Positions 16,518-25,795 of a DNA stretch of 64,000 bases are shown in pieces; within the stretch, counting starts at the first letter, position 1, and each line of letters starts with the position of its first letter. The notes under the pieces were generated by a model. The model was not told where the DNA came from, did not search any database, and saw only the letters and a program-made list of their open reading frames with translations. Made by a program: the position numbers and the translations under genes. This stretch comes from Streptomyces endocoffeicus (GTDB lineage: Bacteria > Actinomycetota > Actinomycetes > Streptomycetales > Streptomycetaceae), in the NCBI RefSeq assembly GCF_016741935.1, contig NZ_JAERRG010000005.1, forward strand, positions 372,001 through 436,000, read 5' to 3'.

Positions 16518-17219
16518 ATGACTGAACCTCAGCCCCTACGCTCCGCCGACCCGGCGCCCGACCCGCACGGACCGGGCAGGCCCCCGGGGCGCAAGGCGAA
16601 GCAGACACCGCTGGAGCAGATGGGCGGCACCACGGGTCTGGTGTACATGATGCTGCCGGTCGTGGCCTTCGTGCTCGCCAACGCCTCCTACGGGCTGACC
16701 GCCGCCATCTGCACCGCCTTCGGTGTCTCCCTGGCCATCTCCGTGCTGCGCCTGGTGCGCAAGGAGTCGATCCAGCCCGCGCTCTCCGGCCTGTTCGGCG
16801 TCGCCGTCGCCTCGTTCGTCGCCTGGAAGACGGGATCGGCCAAGGGCTTCTTCCTGACGGGCATCTGGAGCAACCTCGCACTCGGCGTGCTCTTCCTGCT
16901 CTCGGTCCTCGTACGCCGGCCGCTGGCCGGAATCGTCTGGGGCTCGCTCAACGGCACCGGCACCGACTGGCTCAAGGACAAGCCCTCGCGCCACTACTAC
17001 GACATTGCCACCCTCACTCTGGTGGGCGTCTTCGCCCTCCGGGTCGCCGTACAGCAGTGGCTCTACGACAAGGACGCCACCGGCTGGCTCGCCTTCGCCA
17101 AGATCGCGATGGGCTACCCCCTGCTCGCTCTGGCCTTCCTGGTCGTGCTGTGGGCGGGCCGCCGCTCGGGCACGCGACTCAAGGCCCTGGCCGGACCGCG
17201 GCCCGCGCGACCGGCCTGA
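16518..17219 (+). CDS. DUF3159 membrane protein
   Basis: 233 aa. A charged/proline-rich N-terminus (~35 residues) is followed by about six membrane segments (GLVYMMLPVVAFVLANASYG, AICTAFGVSLAISVL, ALSGLFGVAVASFVAW, WSNLALGVLFLLSVL and two C-terminal ones). The NGTGTDWLKDKPSRHYYDIA loop is characteristic of DUF3159 family proteins. These are conserved in actinobacteria and of unknown function. Confidence 0.85.
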   Translation: MTEPQPLRSADPAPDPHGPGRPPGRKAKQTPLEQMGGTTGLVYMMLPVVAFVLANASYGLTAAICTAFGVSLAISVLRLVRKESIQPALSGLFGVAVASFVAWKTGSAKGFFLTGIWSNLALGVLFLLSVLVRRPLAGIVWGSLNGTGTDWLKDKPSRHYYDIATLTLVGVFALRVAVQQWLYDKDATGWLAFAKIAMGYPLLALAFLVVLWAGRRSGTRLKALAGPRPARPA

Positions 17220-17252
17220 TCGACGACCCCTTTCGGAGCCCTGAGGAGAGAA

Positions 17253-17942
17253 ATGGGCCAGTCCCTGCCCCAGAGCCAGTCCCTGCCCCAGAGCCAGTCC
17301 CTGCCCCAGAGCCTGTTCCTGCTCTGCTACACCGTGGACAAGGAAAAGTTCGAACTCACCAATCTCCAGGGCCGCGGCCAGTTGCTGCGCGCCGCGGCAC
17401 TGACCGTGCTGACCCTCGACGGGCTGCTCGGCGCCGAGGGAAAGAAGGCCGTCCGGCTGCCCGCCGAGCCGCCGAGCGATCCCTTCTTGGCCGAGGTATG
17501 GCGCGACGTACCCGCGGAGAAGCCCAAGGGCTGGCTTTCGCTCGTCCACAACAAGGCCCACACCGCGGAGAAGCCCATCCGCGAGCAGCTCGCCGCGGCG
17601 GGTGTGGTCACGATCCGGCGCGAGAGGCGGCTGGGGCTGGTCGCCGTCGACCGGGTCACCGTCAACGATCCACGGCCGGTACTCGCCCTTCAGGAGCGGG
17701 TACGCGACGCCGTGCTCCGCGGGCCCGATCCGGCGGCGGTCCCGATGGAGGAGCTGACCATGGCCGTGTTCGCGGCCGAGGTGGAGGTGACCAGTGTGTT
17801 CTCCGGCAAGGAACGCCGGGAGCACGGGCAGGCGCTCAAGGGCCTCGCCGCACATTTCGACGACGCCGTGCCCGGTCTGCGCAAGGCGCTGCGCGACTCG
17901 TACCTGTCGAGCAGGGCCGTCGGAGGCGGCTGGGGCACATGA
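17253..17942 (+). CDS. GPP34 (GOLPH3-like) family protein
   Basis: 229 aa. GPP34 domain: LFLLCYTVDKEKFEL...GQLLRAAALTVLTLDGLL and later RPVLALQERVRDAVL. The eukaryotic family binds PI4P at Golgi membranes; bacterial members are uncharacterised and probably membrane-peripheral. The first ~20 residues are three perfect 18-bp repeats (17259-17312) giving SLPQSQ units, which suggests a mutable N-terminus. An ATG overlapping its stop opens a possible long form of the next gene. Confidence 0.85.
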   Translation: MGQSLPQSQSLPQSQSLPQSLFLLCYTVDKEKFELTNLQGRGQLLRAAALTVLTLDGLLGAEGKKAVRLPAEPPSDPFLAEVWRDVPAEKPKGWLSLVHNKAHTAEKPIREQLAAAGVVTIRRERRLGLVAVDRVTVNDPRPVLALQERVRDAVLRGPDPAAVPMEELTMAVFAAEVEVTSVFSGKERREHGQALKGLAAHFDDAVPGLRKALRDSYLSSRAVGGGWGT

Positions 17943-18034
17943 GCACCGACCACACGCCGGAGCGGGAAGGCGCCTCCCACACCGTGACCCGAGCCGTCTC
18001 ACATCCACAGCACGAAAGAGCCACGAGGGTGACC

Positions 18035-19339
18035 ATGAGCCAAGGCCGCGTCGTTCGACCGCTGGGTGCCTGCGAACGGACCATTGACTTCTACATGCAC
18101 CGCAATCCGCTCCAGTTCTCCCTGGTCGCCGAGATGGACCGCCCGGTGCCGGCGGGCGTGCTGGCTTCGGCGCTGGCCACGCTCCAGGATCGGCATCCCT
18201 TGCTCGGGGTCGCGGTCGACCGCGCCGCGCCCGAGGCCGTGTACCGGGTGTCCGAAGGCGCGATCCCCCTCGAAGTGGCCGCCGATGGCACTCCGTGGCA
18301 ATCCGTCGTCGCCGTCGAGCAGACGCGGCCGATCCCCCCGGCACCGGGGCCCCTGGCGCGCGCCGTGCTCGTCCCACAAGAGCCGGGCTGCGCCATAGTG
18401 CTCACCTTCGCGCACCAGATCACCGACGGTGTCGGCGGTCTGCGGGCCCTGCTGGACCTGGTGGCGGCCCTGGACGGGGAGGAGTTGACGCCGCCGGGCG
18501 ACGTTCCACACGTACAGGAGGACCTCCTCGCCCACCTCGATGGAGCGGCCCACCTCGACGGAGCGGCCCACCTCGGCCGAACGGCGGACGCCGGCGACGC
18601 CACGGCCGGCCCGCCCTTGGACGATGACGAGCGCATGGGCGCCGTCGGCGAGCTCACGCCGTTCTCCGGGCGTACACCGCACGTCGACACTCTCGCCCTG
18701 GACCGGGGACTGACCACGCGGCTGGTCCGCCGCTGCCGCCAGGAGGGCACGTCCGTGCACGCCGCGCTCTGCGCCGCCGCCACGGTGGTATTCCACCGGC
18801 GAGGACGCGAGTTCGTGCGGGTGCTGACCCCGGTGGACCTGCGCCGTGCGGTCGGACTGCCCGACGAGGTGGTGAACCGGTTCACGGGCGTCCGGACGGG
18901 AAGCGCCGCGCACGACGCGAAAGACTTCTGGGGGTTCTCCCGCCGTACCCGCGCATCGCTTGCCCTTCAGCGCACACCGGCCGCGCTGCAGGCCGGTGCC
19001 GCGGCTCTCGCACAGCATGCCCCATCGAGCCCCGGTGACGCCGAGGCCATGATGTCCGCCGCCACCGCGGCCGACATCCAGATCACCAACCTCGGAGTGG
19101 CATACCCGAGCGGGCAGAGCCCGGGTCGGCAGAACCCGAGTCGGCAGAGCCCGAGCGGGCTCTCCGCTCTGTGGGGCCCCGCACAGATCACCCAGCTGCG
19201 AGGCGAGCACATTCTCGGTGTCGTCACGGTCGGCGGGCGGCTGCGGATGACAGAGCTCACCCACGATCCTGTCGCCGGGCTCGTCCCGGAGATAGGCGCC
19301 GTACTGGCCGAAGCATGCGCCGAATCACCTCACGGATGA
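18035..19339 (+). CDS. Condensation-domain/PapA-like acyltransferase
   Basis: 434 aa from ATG 18035, chosen for its GAGGGTG ribosome site; an ATG at 17939 overlaps the GPP34 stop and would add 32 residues. CoA-dependent acyltransferase/condensation superfamily: VAEMDRPVPAGVLASALATL...RHPLL near the N-terminus. The active-site motif reads AHQITDG, so the first His of HHxxxDG is Ala while the catalytic His and DG remain. The later VLTPVDLRRAV segment corresponds to the DFGWG-side bridge region. Internal short repeats (HLDGAA near 18535; SPGRQNPSRQSPSG near 19115) form flexible loops. Substrate unknown; it may acylate a polyketide alcohol or lipid. Confidence 0.8.
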   Translation: MSQGRVVRPLGACERTIDFYMHRNPLQFSLVAEMDRPVPAGVLASALATLQDRHPLLGVAVDRAAPEAVYRVSEGAIPLEVAADGTPWQSVVAVEQTRPIPPAPGPLARAVLVPQEPGCAIVLTFAHQITDGVGGLRALLDLVAALDGEELTPPGDVPHVQEDLLAHLDGAAHLDGAAHLGRTADAGDATAGPPLDDDERMGAVGELTPFSGRTPHVDTLALDRGLTTRLVRRCRQEGTSVHAALCAAATVVFHRRGREFVRVLTPVDLRRAVGLPDEVVNRFTGVRTGSAAHDAKDFWGFSRRTRASLALQRTPAALQAGAAALAQHAPSSPGDAEAMMSAATAADIQITNLGVAYPSGQSPGRQNPSRQSPSGLSALWGPAQITQLRGEHILGVVTVGGRLRMTELTHDPVAGLVPEIGAVLAEACAESPHG

Positions 19340-19351
19340 GCGTGTCCATCC

Positions 19352-19414
19352 ATGTCACCGATGTCACCGATGTCACCGATGCCACCGATGCCACCGATGC
19401 CACCGATATCACCG
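19352..19414. repeat. Seven 9-bp tandem repeats at AfsR-like start
   Basis: Three ATGTCACCG, three ATGCCACCG and one ATATCACCG units. Each of the first six supplies an in-frame ATG for the following regulator, so the annotated start cannot be fixed. Copy-number change would alter the N-terminus by three residues per unit without shifting the frame. Confidence 0.9.
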
Positions 19415-22324
19415 ACGACCACCTCGGCCGCCGCGCGGACCCATGCCGTGAAAGCGGACCGTGAGGATTCCTTGTGTTTCGCGGTGCTGGGGCCGGTCAG
19501 GGCGTGGCGTGGGGCACATGAGCTGGATCTGGGTTCGCCGCAGCAACGCGTGGTGCTGGCCGCGTTGCTGCTGCGGCCCGGGCGGCCGGTTACGGTCGCC
19601 GAACTGGTGGACGCCGTGTGGGGCGATGAGCCGCCGCCGGCGGCTGTGTCCGTGCTGCGCACCTATGCGTCGCGGCTGCGCAAGGTACTGGAGCCGGGGC
19701 GTGACGCCGGTGAGCCCCCGCGGGTGCTGGTCTCGGCCGCGGACGGGTATCTGGCGCGGGTACCGGAAGGTTCGGTGGATCTGGATGTGTTCGAGCAGCG
19801 GGTCGCCGAGGCGAAGAAGCTACGGGCGATGGGTGCGATGTCGGCCGCCGCGGATCTGCTGCGGGCCGCGCTCGACGGGTGGGCGGGGACACCGCTGGCC
19901 GGTCTTCCCGGTCCGCTGGCCGAGGCCGAGCGTTCCCGGCTGGCCGAGGAGCGGCTGGCCACGCTGGAGACCCGGCTGGATACCGAGGTCCGGCTGGGGC
20001 GGCACAGTGAGGTGATCGCCGAGTTGGCCGCGCTGACCGGTGAGCATCCGCTGCGGGAGCGGCTGTGCCGCCTTCTCATGCTGGCGTTGTACCGGTCCGG
20101 GCGGCAGGCCGAGGCGCTGGCGGTCTACCGCAGGACGCGCGGCACCCTGGTGGCCGAACTGGGCATCAACCCCAGTGCGTCACTGCAGGAGCTCCACGGC
20201 CGCATCCTGACCGCCGACCCCACACTGGACCCCACCCCACCGGAGACGGAGGCCGAGCCGTGGGTGCCGCTGGCCGCCGGGCATATGGTCCGCCCCGCAC
20301 AGCTACCCGCCGAACTGGCCACCTTCACCGGCCGGCAAGCCGAACTGAGGCAGATCCAGGCCCTGTTACCGGGCGGCGGGACGCCTCCGGCCACGGTGCT
20401 GATCAGCGCGATCGGCGGTATGGCGGGCGTCGGCAAGACCACCCTGGCCGTGCACCTGGCCCACCGGCTCGCCCACCGCTACCCCGACGGACAGCTGTAC
20501 ATCAATCTGCGCGGCTTCGACCCGACCGGCTCGGCCATGCCAAGCGGGGAGGCCATCCGCGTCTTCCTCGACGCGCTCGGCGTGCCTTCGCAGCGGATAC
20601 CCGCCCACCGCGACGTCCAGGCGGCGCTGTACCGCAGCCTGCTCGCCAACCGGCGGATGCTCCTCCTCCTCGACAACGCCCGCGACACCGAACAGGTCCG
20701 CCACCTGCTCCCGGCCTCACCCGGCTGCCTGGCCATCGTCACCAGCCGCAACCAGCTCACCGGCCTGATCGTCAACGAGGGGGCGCGTCCGCTGACGCTG
20801 AACCCGCTGACGTGGGCCGAGGCTCATGAATTCCTGGTGCGCCGGGTCGGCGCCGCACGCCTGGCGGCGGAACCCGAAGCGACGGACGAGATCATCACAC
20901 GCTGCGCCCGGCTGCCCCTGGCCCTCGCCATCATCGCCGCCCGCGCCACCGCCCGCCCCGGATTCCCGCTCGAAGCCATCGCCGGGGAGCTGCGCGACAG
21001 CCGGGGCAGCCTTGACGCGTTCGCCGGGGGCGAGCCCACCACGGACGTACGAGCCGTCTTCTCCTCGTCGTACGAGGCTCTGTCCGCTCCGGTCGCCCGG
21101 CTGTTCCACCTGCTGGACCTCCACCCCGGCCCGGACATCTCCGCACCCGCCGCCGCCGCCCTCGCCGGGCTTCCCCTCCGTGAGACCCGCGGTCTCCTCG
21201 CGGAACTCACTCGCGCCCATCTGCTCACCGAACACTCACCGGGCCGCTACACCCTGCACGACCTGCTGCGTGCCTACGCCGCCGAACGCATCGCCACCGA
21301 AGAGACACCACAAGAACGGGACCGGGCCACCGAACGGCTCCTGTGCTGGTACCTGCACACCGCCGGCGCCGCCTACTCCCACCTCGCCCCCCACCGCCGC
21401 CGGATCCCCCTCCAGCCACCGCCTCCCGGCTGCCGGCCCCTGACCTTCACCAGCCACGACGAAGCCCTCACCTGGTGCGAGGCCGAACGCCCCAACCTCG
21501 TCGCCGCGGTGCACCAGGCCGCCGCGTCCTCCCGGCCCCGCCTCGCCTGGCAACTCGCCGCCGCCCTGTGGGGATTCTTCTATCTGCGTGCCCATCTGCA
21601 CGACTGGCTCGACACCGTCCAGAGCGCACTCGACACCGCCCGTGACACCCACGACCGCGTGGGCGAGGCATGGAGCCTCAACGACCTGGCCGTCGCACTG
21701 ACCGTGACCCGCCGCTTCGACGAGGCCATCGACCACCTGAAACAGGCGATGACCCTCTGCCGGGAGCTCGGGGACACCCCCGGCAGGTCCCAGGCCATGG
21801 GCAACCTGGGCAACACGTATCTCCAGCTCGGCCGACTCGACAAGGCGGCCGAATACATCCGCCGCTCACTCGTCCTCGACCGGGCGCACGGCAGCCCCTG
21901 GGGAGAGGGCCTCGCCCTGGCCAAACTGGGCGACATCTACCAGCGGCTCGGCCGCTTCGACGAGGCCATCGACCATCTGGAGCGGTCGCTGACCATCCTG
22001 CGCGCCGGCGGCAACCGCTGGGGCGAAGGCGTCACACTCGACATCCTCGGCACCGTCCACCACCGGCTCCACCGCCACGACGACGCGATCCAGCACTACC
22101 GTCAGGCCCTCGGAGCGCTCCGGGACATCGGCAACCGCTGGAACGAGGGCGAAACCCTCGACCACCTCGGCGGCACCCTCCTGGCCGCGGGCGACCCGGA
22201 AGCGGCCCGCACCAGATGGCGACAGGCCCTGGCGGTCTTCCAGGAGTTCGACCATCCCCGCACCGAGGAGATCCAGGAGAGGCTCCGCCGCCTGGACGAA
22301 CGTGGGCCGGACTCTTCGGCATAA
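19352..22324 (+). CDS. AfsR/SARP-family regulator with NB-ARC and TPR domains
   Basis: Up to 990 aa; the true start may be any ATG in the 9-bp repeats or GTG 19449 (VKADREDSLCFAVLGPV). Domain order: SARP winged-helix DNA-binding (~40-135), bacterial transcriptional activator domain (~145-290), NB-ARC ATPase with P-loop GGMAGVGKTTLAVH (~354) and LLLLDNARD, winged connector with YTLHDLLRAYAAER, and C-terminal tetratricopeptide repeats (~760-980) seen as repeated LGDxxxRLGRFDEAIDHL. AfsR-type proteins activate secondary-metabolism genes. No large biosynthetic cluster follows; the sigma factor and methyltransferase/LLM group downstream are candidate targets. Confidence 0.92.
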   Translation: MSPMSPMSPMPPMPPMPPISPTTTSAAARTHAVKADREDSLCFAVLGPVRAWRGAHELDLGSPQQRVVLAALLLRPGRPVTVAELVDAVWGDEPPPAAVSVLRTYASRLRKVLEPGRDAGEPPRVLVSAADGYLARVPEGSVDLDVFEQRVAEAKKLRAMGAMSAAADLLRAALDGWAGTPLAGLPGPLAEAERSRLAEERLATLETRLDTEVRLGRHSEVIAELAALTGEHPLRERLCRLLMLALYRSGRQAEALAVYRRTRGTLVAELGINPSASLQELHGRILTADPTLDPTPPETEAEPWVPLAAGHMVRPAQLPAELATFTGRQAELRQIQALLPGGGTPPATVLISAIGGMAGVGKTTLAVHLAHRLAHRYPDGQLYINLRGFDPTGSAMPSGEAIRVFLDALGVPSQRIPAHRDVQAALYRSLLANRRMLLLLDNARDTEQVRHLLPASPGCLAIVTSRNQLTGLIVNEGARPLTLNPLTWAEAHEFLVRRVGAARLAAEPEATDEIITRCARLPLALAIIAARATARPGFPLEAIAGELRDSRGSLDAFAGGEPTTDVRAVFSSSYEALSAPVARLFHLLDLHPGPDISAPAAAALAGLPLRETRGLLAELTRAHLLTEHSPGRYTLHDLLRAYAAERIATEETPQERDRATERLLCWYLHTAGAAYSHLAPHRRRIPLQPPPPGCRPLTFTSHDEALTWCEAERPNLVAAVHQAAASSRPRLAWQLAAALWGFFYLRAHLHDWLDTVQSALDTARDTHDRVGEAWSLNDLAVALTVTRRFDEAIDHLKQAMTLCRELGDTPGRSQAMGNLGNTYLQLGRLDKAAEYIRRSLVLDRAHGSPWGEGLALAKLGDIYQRLGRFDEAIDHLERSLTILRAGGNRWGEGVTLDILGTVHHRLHRHDDAIQHYRQALGALRDIGNRWNEGETLDHLGGTLLAAGDPEAARTRWRQALAVFQEFDHPRTEEIQERLRRLDERGPDSSA

Positions 22325-22507
22325 CCTCAGGGTGAGGCCGAAACCTCCGCGCGACCTTCCCGGGCGGCGGAATCCGCGGACCCACCTGTCAATCGAGCGT
22401 CAAAGCGATGTGGAACCCCGCTCGTAACACTTCCCCCGAATCGGGAGCACCGAGATCGGCCCCGAGACCTGTACCCCCGCAGGGTCACGGAACAAGGAAG
22501 TGCGAAC

Positions 22508-23095
22508 GTGAGCTGGACCAGGATGGGTTCCTCAGGAGCGGTGGGCACCCGGGAACGTGCGCTGCGCACGCTCTACGACGAGCAGGCAGGTGTTCTGTAC
22601 GCGTACGTGGTGCGTCTTTTGGGGGGTGACCGGCACAGGGCCGAGGACGTGGTGCAGGAGACGCTGCTGCGCTGCTGGCGCAGGCAGGACCTGGACGTCG
22701 GCCAGTCGCTGCGGCCGTGGCTGTTCAGAGTGGCCCGCAACCTCGTCATCGACGACTACCGGTCGCGCATGACCCGTCCTCAGGAGGTCAGCGCCGGGAC
22801 CTGGCTGGACGACGCGCTGACGGGGCCCGACGACGTGGACCGGCTGCTCTCCTCGTTGCTTCTCAAGGAGGCTTTCCAGCAACTGTCCACCAAGCACCGG
22901 GAGGTGCTGTACGAGACGTACTACTCGGGCCGATCGACCCGCGAGGCGGGCCAGTTGCTCGGCATCCCGCCGGGGACCGTCAAGTCGCGAACGCACCACG
23001 CGGTACGTGCCCTGCGGCTGGCCATGGGCGTCACCGAGCGCGCCGAGGACGAGGCCGTCGACAGGCCCGCGCTGCGGCACTCGTCCGCGGCGTGA
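22508..23095 (+). CDS. ECF-type RNA polymerase sigma factor
   Basis: 195 aa from GTG 22508 (AAGGAA site); ATG 22523 is an alternative. Sigma region 2 is LYDEQAGVLYAYVVRLLGGDRHRAEDVVQETLLRCWR, region 2.4 SLRPWLFRVARNLVIDDYR, and region 4 LSTKHREVLYETYYSGRSTREAGQLLGIPPGTVKSR, giving the two DNA-binding parts. The length and WLFRVARN match small ECF/SigL-like factors. No anti-sigma gene is adjacent, so control by another route is expected. The 183-nt upstream spacer shows no promoter that can be assigned. Confidence 0.93.
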   Translation: MSWTRMGSSGAVGTRERALRTLYDEQAGVLYAYVVRLLGGDRHRAEDVVQETLLRCWRRQDLDVGQSLRPWLFRVARNLVIDDYRSRMTRPQEVSAGTWLDDALTGPDDVDRLLSSLLLKEAFQQLSTKHREVLYETYYSGRSTREAGQLLGIPPGTVKSRTHHAVRALRLAMGVTERAEDEAVDRPALRHSSAA

Positions 23096-23124
23096 CGCAC
23101 AGGGACCGAGGACCCGGGCGAAGC

Positions 23125-23985
23125 TCAGCGGACGACTTCGGCGAGCCGTCCCACCTCATGGATGTCGGCGAGCGCCGGGATGAAGATGAGCTCGTCGACT
23201 TCGAGTTCCGCGTAGGCCCGCACCGCGTCACGCACCGCGTCGGGCCCGGCGCAGATGCCACTGTCGACGATGTCCACGACCTGTTCACCCGAGGCGCCGT
23301 AGTAGTGCCGTACGTTGGCCCGTCCCCGCTCGGCATCGCCGAACACGTAGTACGCGATGGCGACAAGCCGCGGGGATCCCTCGCGGCCTGCCTTCTTCCA
23401 CGCGGATCCGGCCGCGTCGAACATCTGGGCGGCCATTCCCACGGGCACCGACGGGCCGATGTATCCCTCACCCCAGCGCGCCATGCGCTCGAAGGAGGCG
23501 GGAGACGAGCCGCCGAACATCAGGGGCACGTCCCGTGTGCCGGTGGGGACCAGGGGATTCGACGCGCCGTCAACGACTTCTCCGCGCCAGACGCTCCGGT
23601 AGACCTCGAGGTCGCGGTCGAGTCGCTTGCCCCTGTCGCGTGGCCCCAGCCCGTCCACGAGGAAGTCGTCGGAACGGCCGCCGACGCTGATGCCAAGAGT
23701 GAGACGGTCGCCGGACACCGCGTCGATACCGGCCACTTCCTTCGCCAGGAGCACCGCCGGCCACGCCGGCGCGATCATGATATGGCTGATCAGCCCAATC
23801 GTGCTGGTGGCGCCGGCCGCGGCGGCGAGTGCGACGGTGTCCATGAGGCCCGGGTACGAGACGCGGCCGATGGATCCGAGCGACGAGAATCCCGCCCGCT
23901 CGGCCTGTGATGCCCACGCGGGGATGATCGACGGGCGCATGTCGGGCACCTGATTGGGCAGTCCAATACCAATTTTCATATCCAT
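23125..23985 (-). CDS. LLM-class (luciferase-like) F420/flavin oxidoreductase
   Basis: 286 aa. TIM-barrel luciferase-like monooxygenase family: MKIGIGLPNQVPDM at the start (MKIG at 23979 is equally possible), IGLISHIMIAPAWPAVLLAKEVAGID, LTLGISVGGRSDDF, and VPLMFGGSSPASFERMARWGEGY. These are family signatures; cofactor choice (F420 or FMN) is not certain. It closes a minus-strand run with hemerythrin and O-methyltransferase genes, separated by ~50-nt spacers, and may be co-transcribed. Confidence 0.9.
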   Translation of the reverse strand: MDMKIGIGLPNQVPDMRPSIIPAWASQAERAGFSSLGSIGRVSYPGLMDTVALAAAAGATSTIGLISHIMIAPAWPAVLLAKEVAGIDAVSGDRLTLGISVGGRSDDFLVDGLGPRDRGKRLDRDLEVYRSVWRGEVVDGASNPLVPTGTRDVPLMFGGSSPASFERMARWGEGYIGPSVPVGMAAQMFDAAGSAWKKAGREGSPRLVAIAYYVFGDAERGRANVRHYYGASGEQVVDIVDSGICAGPDAVRDAVRAYAELEVDELIFIPALADIHEVGRLAEVVR

Positions 23986-24037
23986 GACTCCTTACTGCGC
24001 GTCAGAAAACGTGGCCGCGGATTTCGGTGCGCACCTG

Positions 24038-24703
24038 TCACCGAGCGGCGAATACCTTGCGCTGGTAACGCTTCAAGGCGATCGGGCCGACCCTCGACAT
24101 CACCGTGAATACCGGAGTGGGGACGGCTTCCTTGAACAGGGCGCGCTGCTCGGCGGAGGCATCCCGCAGCAGCATTCCGAACAACACGGGAATCTTCGCG
24201 CGGGGAACGTTGCCCAGTCCCTTGTTGCCGACATCGGCCCATTCATCGGCGGTCAGATACCGGTCGATGAGTGGGAGCATCCGCTCCTCCTCGGCTTCGA
24301 GGTGCTCGCCGAGCGGTGGAAGCATTCCGTCGATCGTATCGGCGAGCGCGTCGCGGTCCTCCGCTGTCGCCGACGCCCGCCACACGGCGGTCCGCCGTTC
24401 CGTGGCCTGGAGCGCCGCATCGACGACCTGGTGTTGTGACCGCATCAATTCGACGATGGGCGCCACGTCCTGTGGCCCCCTGCCTGCCAACTTGGGCCAG
24501 CAGTGGTCGTCCTCACTGCGGTGGTGCACATGCAGGAGATCGACCAGCAGAGCGACGTGATCGGCGACGATCCGTGCCCGCGCCCCATCATGCGCCGTAA
24601 CACGACGGATCAGCGCCGGCAGCGCACCGAACTCACGCCGGAACATGGTGTGAACCGCGTACATGTCCCTGCTGTCCGCAGGCCGCGTGTTCTGCTTTGC
24701 CAT
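24038..24703 (-). CDS. Hemerythrin HHE-domain protein
   Basis: 221 aa. Four-helix hemerythrin-like domain with di-iron ligand pattern: VHTMFRREFGALP, HVHHRSEDDHCWPKL, SQHQVVDAAL and LGEHLEAEEERMLPLI, giving His and Glu at the expected helix positions. The C-terminal ~60 residues are outside the domain. Such proteins sense or bind O2, NO or peroxide. Neighbouring LLM oxidoreductase and methyltransferase suggest a small redox operon. Confidence 0.9.
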   Translation of the reverse strand: MAKQNTRPADSRDMYAVHTMFRREFGALPALIRRVTAHDGARARIVADHVALLVDLLHVHHRSEDDHCWPKLAGRGPQDVAPIVELMRSQHQVVDAALQATERRTAVWRASATAEDRDALADTIDGMLPPLGEHLEAEEERMLPLIDRYLTADEWADVGNKGLGNVPRAKIPVLFGMLLRDASAEQRALFKEAVPTPVFTVMSRVGPIALKRYQRKVFAAR

Positions 24704-24748
24704 GGTCTTCCTTACGGTATGCGCGTCAAGGGGCGGGTCTGGGCGGAG

Positions 24749-25795
24749 TCATCGCGCGGCCTCGAGCACGGAGACCAGGGACGCGGAGGACGACACCTTG
24801 ACGAATTCCAGACCGGCTCGGTGGAACAGGGCCTCGAATTCCTCGGCGCTGCGTTCCCGTCCGGTCGACAGCGCCATCATGTTCAGATCCATCAGTGGCT
24901 CCAGACCCGGCTTGCCGACCTTGTCGATCAGGAGCTCCATCACCAGCACCCGTCCGCCGGGCCGAAGCGCCTCCCGGCAGTTGCGCAGGATCCGTACGCA
25001 GGAGTCGTCGTCCCAGTCGTGGAGGACGAATTTCAGCAGGTGCAGATCGCCGGACGGCACCTGGTCGAAGAAGTCGCCGCCCACGAAGCTGAACCGGTCC
25101 GTGACGCCGAGACTCTTGGCGGAGGCATCCGCCTCGGTGCCCGCGTGCGGAAGGTCGAGCACCATCCCGGTCAGTCCCGGATGCCGCCGCATCAGGGTCT
25201 GGACGAGGTTTCCGCCGGCGCCCCCGACATCCACGGCGACCTCGGCATCCTTGATGTCGATCACATCGGCCAGCTGATGGGCCAGGTTGTGAGTCATGGC
25301 AGTCATGGAGTTGGTGAAGACCTCTGCCTCCCCGGGCCGGGTGGCGAGCCAGTCGAAGAACGGCGCGCCGAGGGCGGCCCGTGCCGGGGTGGTGCCGGTG
25401 CGTATCGCGTCGGCCAGCCGCCCCCAGGGCAGCCAGTGCGATTCGGCACCACCCCACAGCGCCAGATCACGCAGGGAGTCGGGGTTGTCGGTACGCAAGG
25501 TGCCGAGCAGGGACGTGCTCTCGAACCTTTCCCCGTCCGTCGACGTCGCCAGCCCGAGCGAGGCACACGCCCGCAGGAACCGGAACGTCGCGTCGGGGTC
25601 CAGCGACTCCGACGCGGCCACCTCGGCCGCGGTGGCCCCACCCGGGTGGAGATGGTCGGCGATGCGCAACTCGGCCGCGGTCCGCACCACCTGGGTGACC
25701 CAGTAGCCGGTCATCATCTGCATCATCCGTCCCGTGTCGCCCACAGGTGGACTTGCGGAACCAGCCGCAACGAATGGATGTTCGAAAAGTGCCAT
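24749..25795 (-). CDS. SAM-dependent O-methyltransferase (natural-product type)
   Basis: 348 aa from ATG 25795 with GAGGGG six bases upstream. An N-terminal dimerisation/winged-helix domain (MMTGYWVTQVVRTAAELRIADHL) is followed by a Rossmann methyltransferase domain: VDVGGAGGNLVQTLM (SAM motif I, ~residue 183), VLDLPHAG, FVGGDFFDQVPSGDLHLLKFVLHDWDDD, and LRPGGRVLVMELL. The HDWDD motif carries the catalytic His. Resembles enzymes that methylate aromatic polyketide hydroxyls. No polyketide genes are in view. Confidence 0.92.
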   Translation of the reverse strand: MALFEHPFVAAGSASPPVGDTGRMMQMMTGYWVTQVVRTAAELRIADHLHPGGATAAEVAASESLDPDATFRFLRACASLGLATSTDGERFESTSLLGTLRTDNPDSLRDLALWGGAESHWLPWGRLADAIRTGTTPARAALGAPFFDWLATRPGEAEVFTNSMTAMTHNLAHQLADVIDIKDAEVAVDVGGAGGNLVQTLMRRHPGLTGMVLDLPHAGTEADASAKSLGVTDRFSFVGGDFFDQVPSGDLHLLKFVLHDWDDDSCVRILRNCREALRPGGRVLVMELLIDKVGKPGLEPLMDLNMMALSTGRERSAEEFEALFHRAGLEFVKVSSSASLVSVLEAAR

